Part shown: piece after piece, positions 4,285 to 6,566 of the stretch
How positions within the stretch are numbered: the first letter of the stretch is position 1
How the letters are laid out: every line of letters starts with the position of its first letter
Source: an uncultured Clostridia bacterium
Lineage (GTDB): Bacteria; Bacillota; Clostridia; CAKSNL01; HGM11501
Assembly (NCBI GenBank): GCA_934476235.1
Contig: CAKSNL010000015.1
Location: 1 to 6,566 of the forward strand
Reading direction: 5' to 3'
Length of the DNA stretch: 6,566 nt
The notes under the pieces: model-generated
Database searches by the model: none
Told to the model about the DNA's origin: nothing
The model's input: the letters and a program-made list of their open reading frames with translations, nothing else
Made by a program: the position numbers and the translations under genes

Positions 4285-6487
4285 TAAAGCAATTATGAGT
4301 GATCCATATAAAAAATCTTATATTTTAGAGCGAATCCTAAAGGAGGGTAGCTTTGAGGACAATTATCCTGAAAAAGCATTGGATTGGGATTATAATGATG
4401 AAAGAAATCAGCCATATAAACCATCCGATTTTCTTTCAGGGTCAAACAAACTTGTCTATTGGAAATGTCATGTTTGTGGTTATAAAAGCAATACTCCCAA
4501 GACCATTATTAGTCATGCAAAAGCAAAGTTCCCATGTGAGAAATGTGCAATTAAAGGTAGAACAAATCAACGTTACGGAGAAGAACCAATAACAGTAACA
4601 AATCCAGAACTGTTAAAGGAATGGGATTATGAGAAGAATGTGCAAGATGGAATATTCCCAGAAAGAGTGACGAATCATGATTCCAAAATATTGGTTCACT
4701 GGGTTTGTAAGCGTGGGCATCATTGGAAGAGAAGTGTGTCCTACAGATTACATAGCACATCGGGAAAATGCCCGATATGCCAAAGTGAAACACAAACGTC
4801 TTTCCCAGAACAGGCTTTGTTTTTTTATTTTAATGGACAAGTTGAATGTATAAATGGTTACAGATTAAAGAACGGATTCCATATAGATATATTTATTCCA
4901 TCTAAAAATGTTGGTATAGAATATGATGGACCAAAACATCAAACGCCCAAGCAAAAAGCAAGAGATAAAAGAAAAAATCTCCTTCTAAAGGAAATGGGAA
5001 TTAAATTATATAGAGTGATAGAGTCTGAAGAGTTTTGTGTTGAAGGAAATGCTATTTATGTTACTTACGACAAGAATTATTCCTACTTGAATTATGCTAT
5101 CGAAAAACTTTGTAAGTTAATAGGTGTTCCATATGTTCCATTGGATGTTGAAGGTAACAAAACTGCAATAATAGAATCTTATCTTACGAGAGAAAAAGAG
5201 AATAGTATTGCGAGCCTTTATCCTCATTTGCTTGAAGAATGGGACTATGAAAAGAATGGAAATATAGACCCGGAATGTGTTAGTCGTGGTTCTAATTTAA
5301 AGTTATATTGGAAATGTAAGAAGGGACATAGTTGGTCTGCACCTCCATCAAGTAGAACAAAAGGTTTTGGATGCCCATATTGTGCAGGTGTAAAGTTACT
5401 GATTGGATTTAATGACTTAGCAACAAAAAATCCTGAGTTACTTGGCGAATGGGATTATGGTGAGAATGGAAAATTGGGAATAACTCCAGACAATATTTCC
5501 GCAGGTAATAGCAGGCAAAAAGTGTATTGGGTTTGTAAGAATTTTCCAAAACATAAATGGGTGGCAACTGTAGCAGATAGAATTCGTGGAACAGGGTGTC
5601 CATATTGTGCAGAGGAGCAACGCAAGGTGTCTAAATGCAAAACGTATGTAAAAAAGAATGGCTCTTTTGCTGATAAATATCCTAAATTATTGGAAGATTG
5701 GTTTTACGAAAAGAATGATACTTTGAATATATTTCCTGACAAAATTCCATCTCACTATTCGGAAGTCGTTTGGTGGAAATGTCACGTTTGTGGTTATGTG
5801 TGGACTGCAACACCCGATAATAGGGCGAATGGAAGAGGTTGCTCTCAATGTGATAAAGAAAATCATTCTCAAATCATGAGAGATGTTCTTTTGGCAAGAT
5901 ATGGGTCTTTATTGCAAAAGAATCCTGAGGTTGCAGCTTTTTGGAGTATTGGAAATAATAGTGGTAAGACTGCTGATGATGTAACTGCAAAGTGTGATTA
6001 TAAGGCAAGATGGAAATGTCCTAAATGTGGACATCAATGGATTAAACGAGTGAACAAAATGGTATTGTATCCTTGCTGTCCAAAATGTAGGTACAGCCTT
6101 AACGAGAAGAAAAAGCCTATTATCCAATTTGATTTGGAGTTAAATGAAATTGCTAGGTATGATTCTCCAAGTGAAGCTTCTTCCGCTACGAAAATTGCGA
6201 GACAATATATTTTAGCAACAGCGAGACATGAGTCAAAAAGTACACATGGGTTTGTGTTTCGATATGAAGATGATAATACTAATATTAACGAGTTCAAGCC
6301 AACTCGTCTGCCAACACCCAGAACTGTGTTACAGTATACAAAAGATGGAGAATTCGTAAAAGAATGGTCTTCCATCACAAAAGCACAGAATGCATATTCT
6401 ATTGCCAAAGGTAAAATTACAGGCGTTTGCAAAGGGCAGAGAAAAACAGCAGGTGGATATATTTGGAGGTATAAAGAGTCCCGATAA
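4262..6487 (+). CDS. Multi-zinc-ribbon, Vsr-like nuclease with NUMOD1 modules
   Basis: This encodes 741 residues from ATG 4262; ATG 4295 (residue 12) lies 10 bases after the previous stop and is an equally good start. Six DUF4379-type zinc ribbons each pair a WDY-x-x-N-like segment with W-x-C...C-x-x-C: cysteines near 69/72/92/95, 149/170/173 (with H153), 352/371/374 (H356), 425/446/449 (H431), 507/510/527/530 and 586/589/606/609. Between ribbons 2 and 3 lies a Vsr/DUF559-like PD-(D/E)XK core: E183 in FPEQAL, D209 in HIDIF, E220 and D222 in GIEYDG, H226, D235/K238 and R251 after MGIKLY. Two NUMOD1-type DNA-binding modules end the protein (about 617-668 and 687-739, the second with EWSSITKAQ and GGYIWRYK). 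NUMOD1 is typical of homing endonucleases. It is predicted to bind and cut or nick specific DNA. The gene stops 3 bases before the truncated carB begins. Confidence 0.88.
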   Translation: MDLSVRYNKAIMSDPYKKSYILERILKEGSFEDNYPEKALDWDYNDERNQPYKPSDFLSGSNKLVYWKCHVCGYKSNTPKTIISHAKAKFPCEKCAIKGRTNQRYGEEPITVTNPELLKEWDYEKNVQDGIFPERVTNHDSKILVHWVCKRGHHWKRSVSYRLHSTSGKCPICQSETQTSFPEQALFFYFNGQVECINGYRLKNGFHIDIFIPSKNVGIEYDGPKHQTPKQKARDKRKNLLLKEMGIKLYRVIESEEFCVEGNAIYVTYDKNYSYLNYAIEKLCKLIGVPYVPLDVEGNKTAIIESYLTREKENSIASLYPHLLEEWDYEKNGNIDPECVSRGSNLKLYWKCKKGHSWSAPPSSRTKGFGCPYCAGVKLLIGFNDLATKNPELLGEWDYGENGKLGITPDNISAGNSRQKVYWVCKNFPKHKWVATVADRIRGTGCPYCAEEQRKVSKCKTYVKKNGSFADKYPKLLEDWFYEKNDTLNIFPDKIPSHYSEVVWWKCHVCGYVWTATPDNRANGRGCSQCDKENHSQIMRDVLLARYGSLLQKNPEVAAFWSIGNNSGKTADDVTAKCDYKARWKCPKCGHQWIKRVNKMVLYPCCPKCRYSLNEKKKPIIQFDLELNEIARYDSPSEASSATKIARQYILATARHESKSTHGFVFRYEDDNTNINEFKPTRLPTPRTVLQYTKDGEFVKEWSSITKAQNAYSIAKGKITGVCKGQRKTAGGYIWRYKESR

Positions 6488-6489
6488 TT

Positions 6490-6566
6490 GTATCTACCGA
6501 CTACGATATGTGCGACCGTCTCTACTTCGACGAGTTGACCTTCGAGCGTGTGATGGATATCATCGA
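6490..6566 (+). pseudogene. carB: 5'-truncated carB, internal fragment running out of the window
   Basis: From 6490 the + strand reads VSTDYDMCDRLYFDELTF then ERVMDII, which I recognise as the region after NCNPET in the second synthase half of CarB (about residue 600 of about 1,075). The normal upstream residues are missing. The preceding bases belong to the nuclease end in another frame, with only CCCGA (6480-6484) recalling the expected Pro-Glu codons. Codon use is GC-rich, like bases 1-147. It is therefore carB without its 5' half, probably the displaced or duplicated 3' part behind an insertion. An in-frame ATG at 6508 could in principle start a short form. Only 77 bases are visible, so I cannot say whether the rest is intact. 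Confidence 0.8.

Noticed and set aside
6034..6432. 132-residue minus-strand frame inside the nuclease gene
   Set aside because: It lies wholly opposite the zinc ribbon 6/NUMOD1 coding region, which has clear motifs; this is a shadow frame.
1..6566. CRISPR array, tRNA, rRNA, integrase or transposase
   Set aside because: I looked for regularly spaced repeats, cloverleaf ends and recombinase-like motifs on both strands and saw none. The only long repeat is the two-copy promoter segment.

Overview
The window looks like a Bacteroidales genome, most likely Prevotella or a close relative. Three things point there: the 3' end of carB matches what I recall of that group, promoters carry the Bacteroidetes -7 box TAnnTTTG, and the exported proteins include a DUF4468-like one. 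The flanking carB pieces are GC-rich, while everything between them is AT-rich, as expected for an accessory insert.

Layout. Bases 1-147 are the end of carB (carbamoyl-phosphate synthase large chain), followed by a strong terminator (204-248). Three separately promoted modules on the + strand follow. Module 1 (274-1069) has a clear promoter, a 65-residue protein, and a kinase-like protein whose start overlaps the first stop as TTGA. Then come about 300 bases with no supported gene. Module 2 (1468-2928) has a repeat-borne promoter, a structured leader, and two exported proteins. Module 3 (3055-6487) has a second copy of the same promoter/leader start, another structured leader with tiny ORFs, a two-helix membrane protein, and a 741-residue nuclease. 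That nuclease has six zinc ribbons, an internal Vsr-like nuclease core and two C-terminal NUMOD1-type modules.

The most striking point is the right edge. Three bases after the nuclease stop codon the sequence becomes carB again, but from the middle of the gene (about residue 600 of about 1,075), in another frame and without its 5' part. So an end of carB lies on the left and a 5'-truncated carB on the right, with all cargo between. This fits an element that inserted inside carB and carried or duplicated the 3' half, keeping the left copy intact. The nuclease, built like a free-standing homing endonuclease, touches the right junction. My working idea, an inference, is a homing-like or recombination-driven cassette that uses carB as its site and carries other modules as cargo. 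No integrase or transposase is visible in the window.
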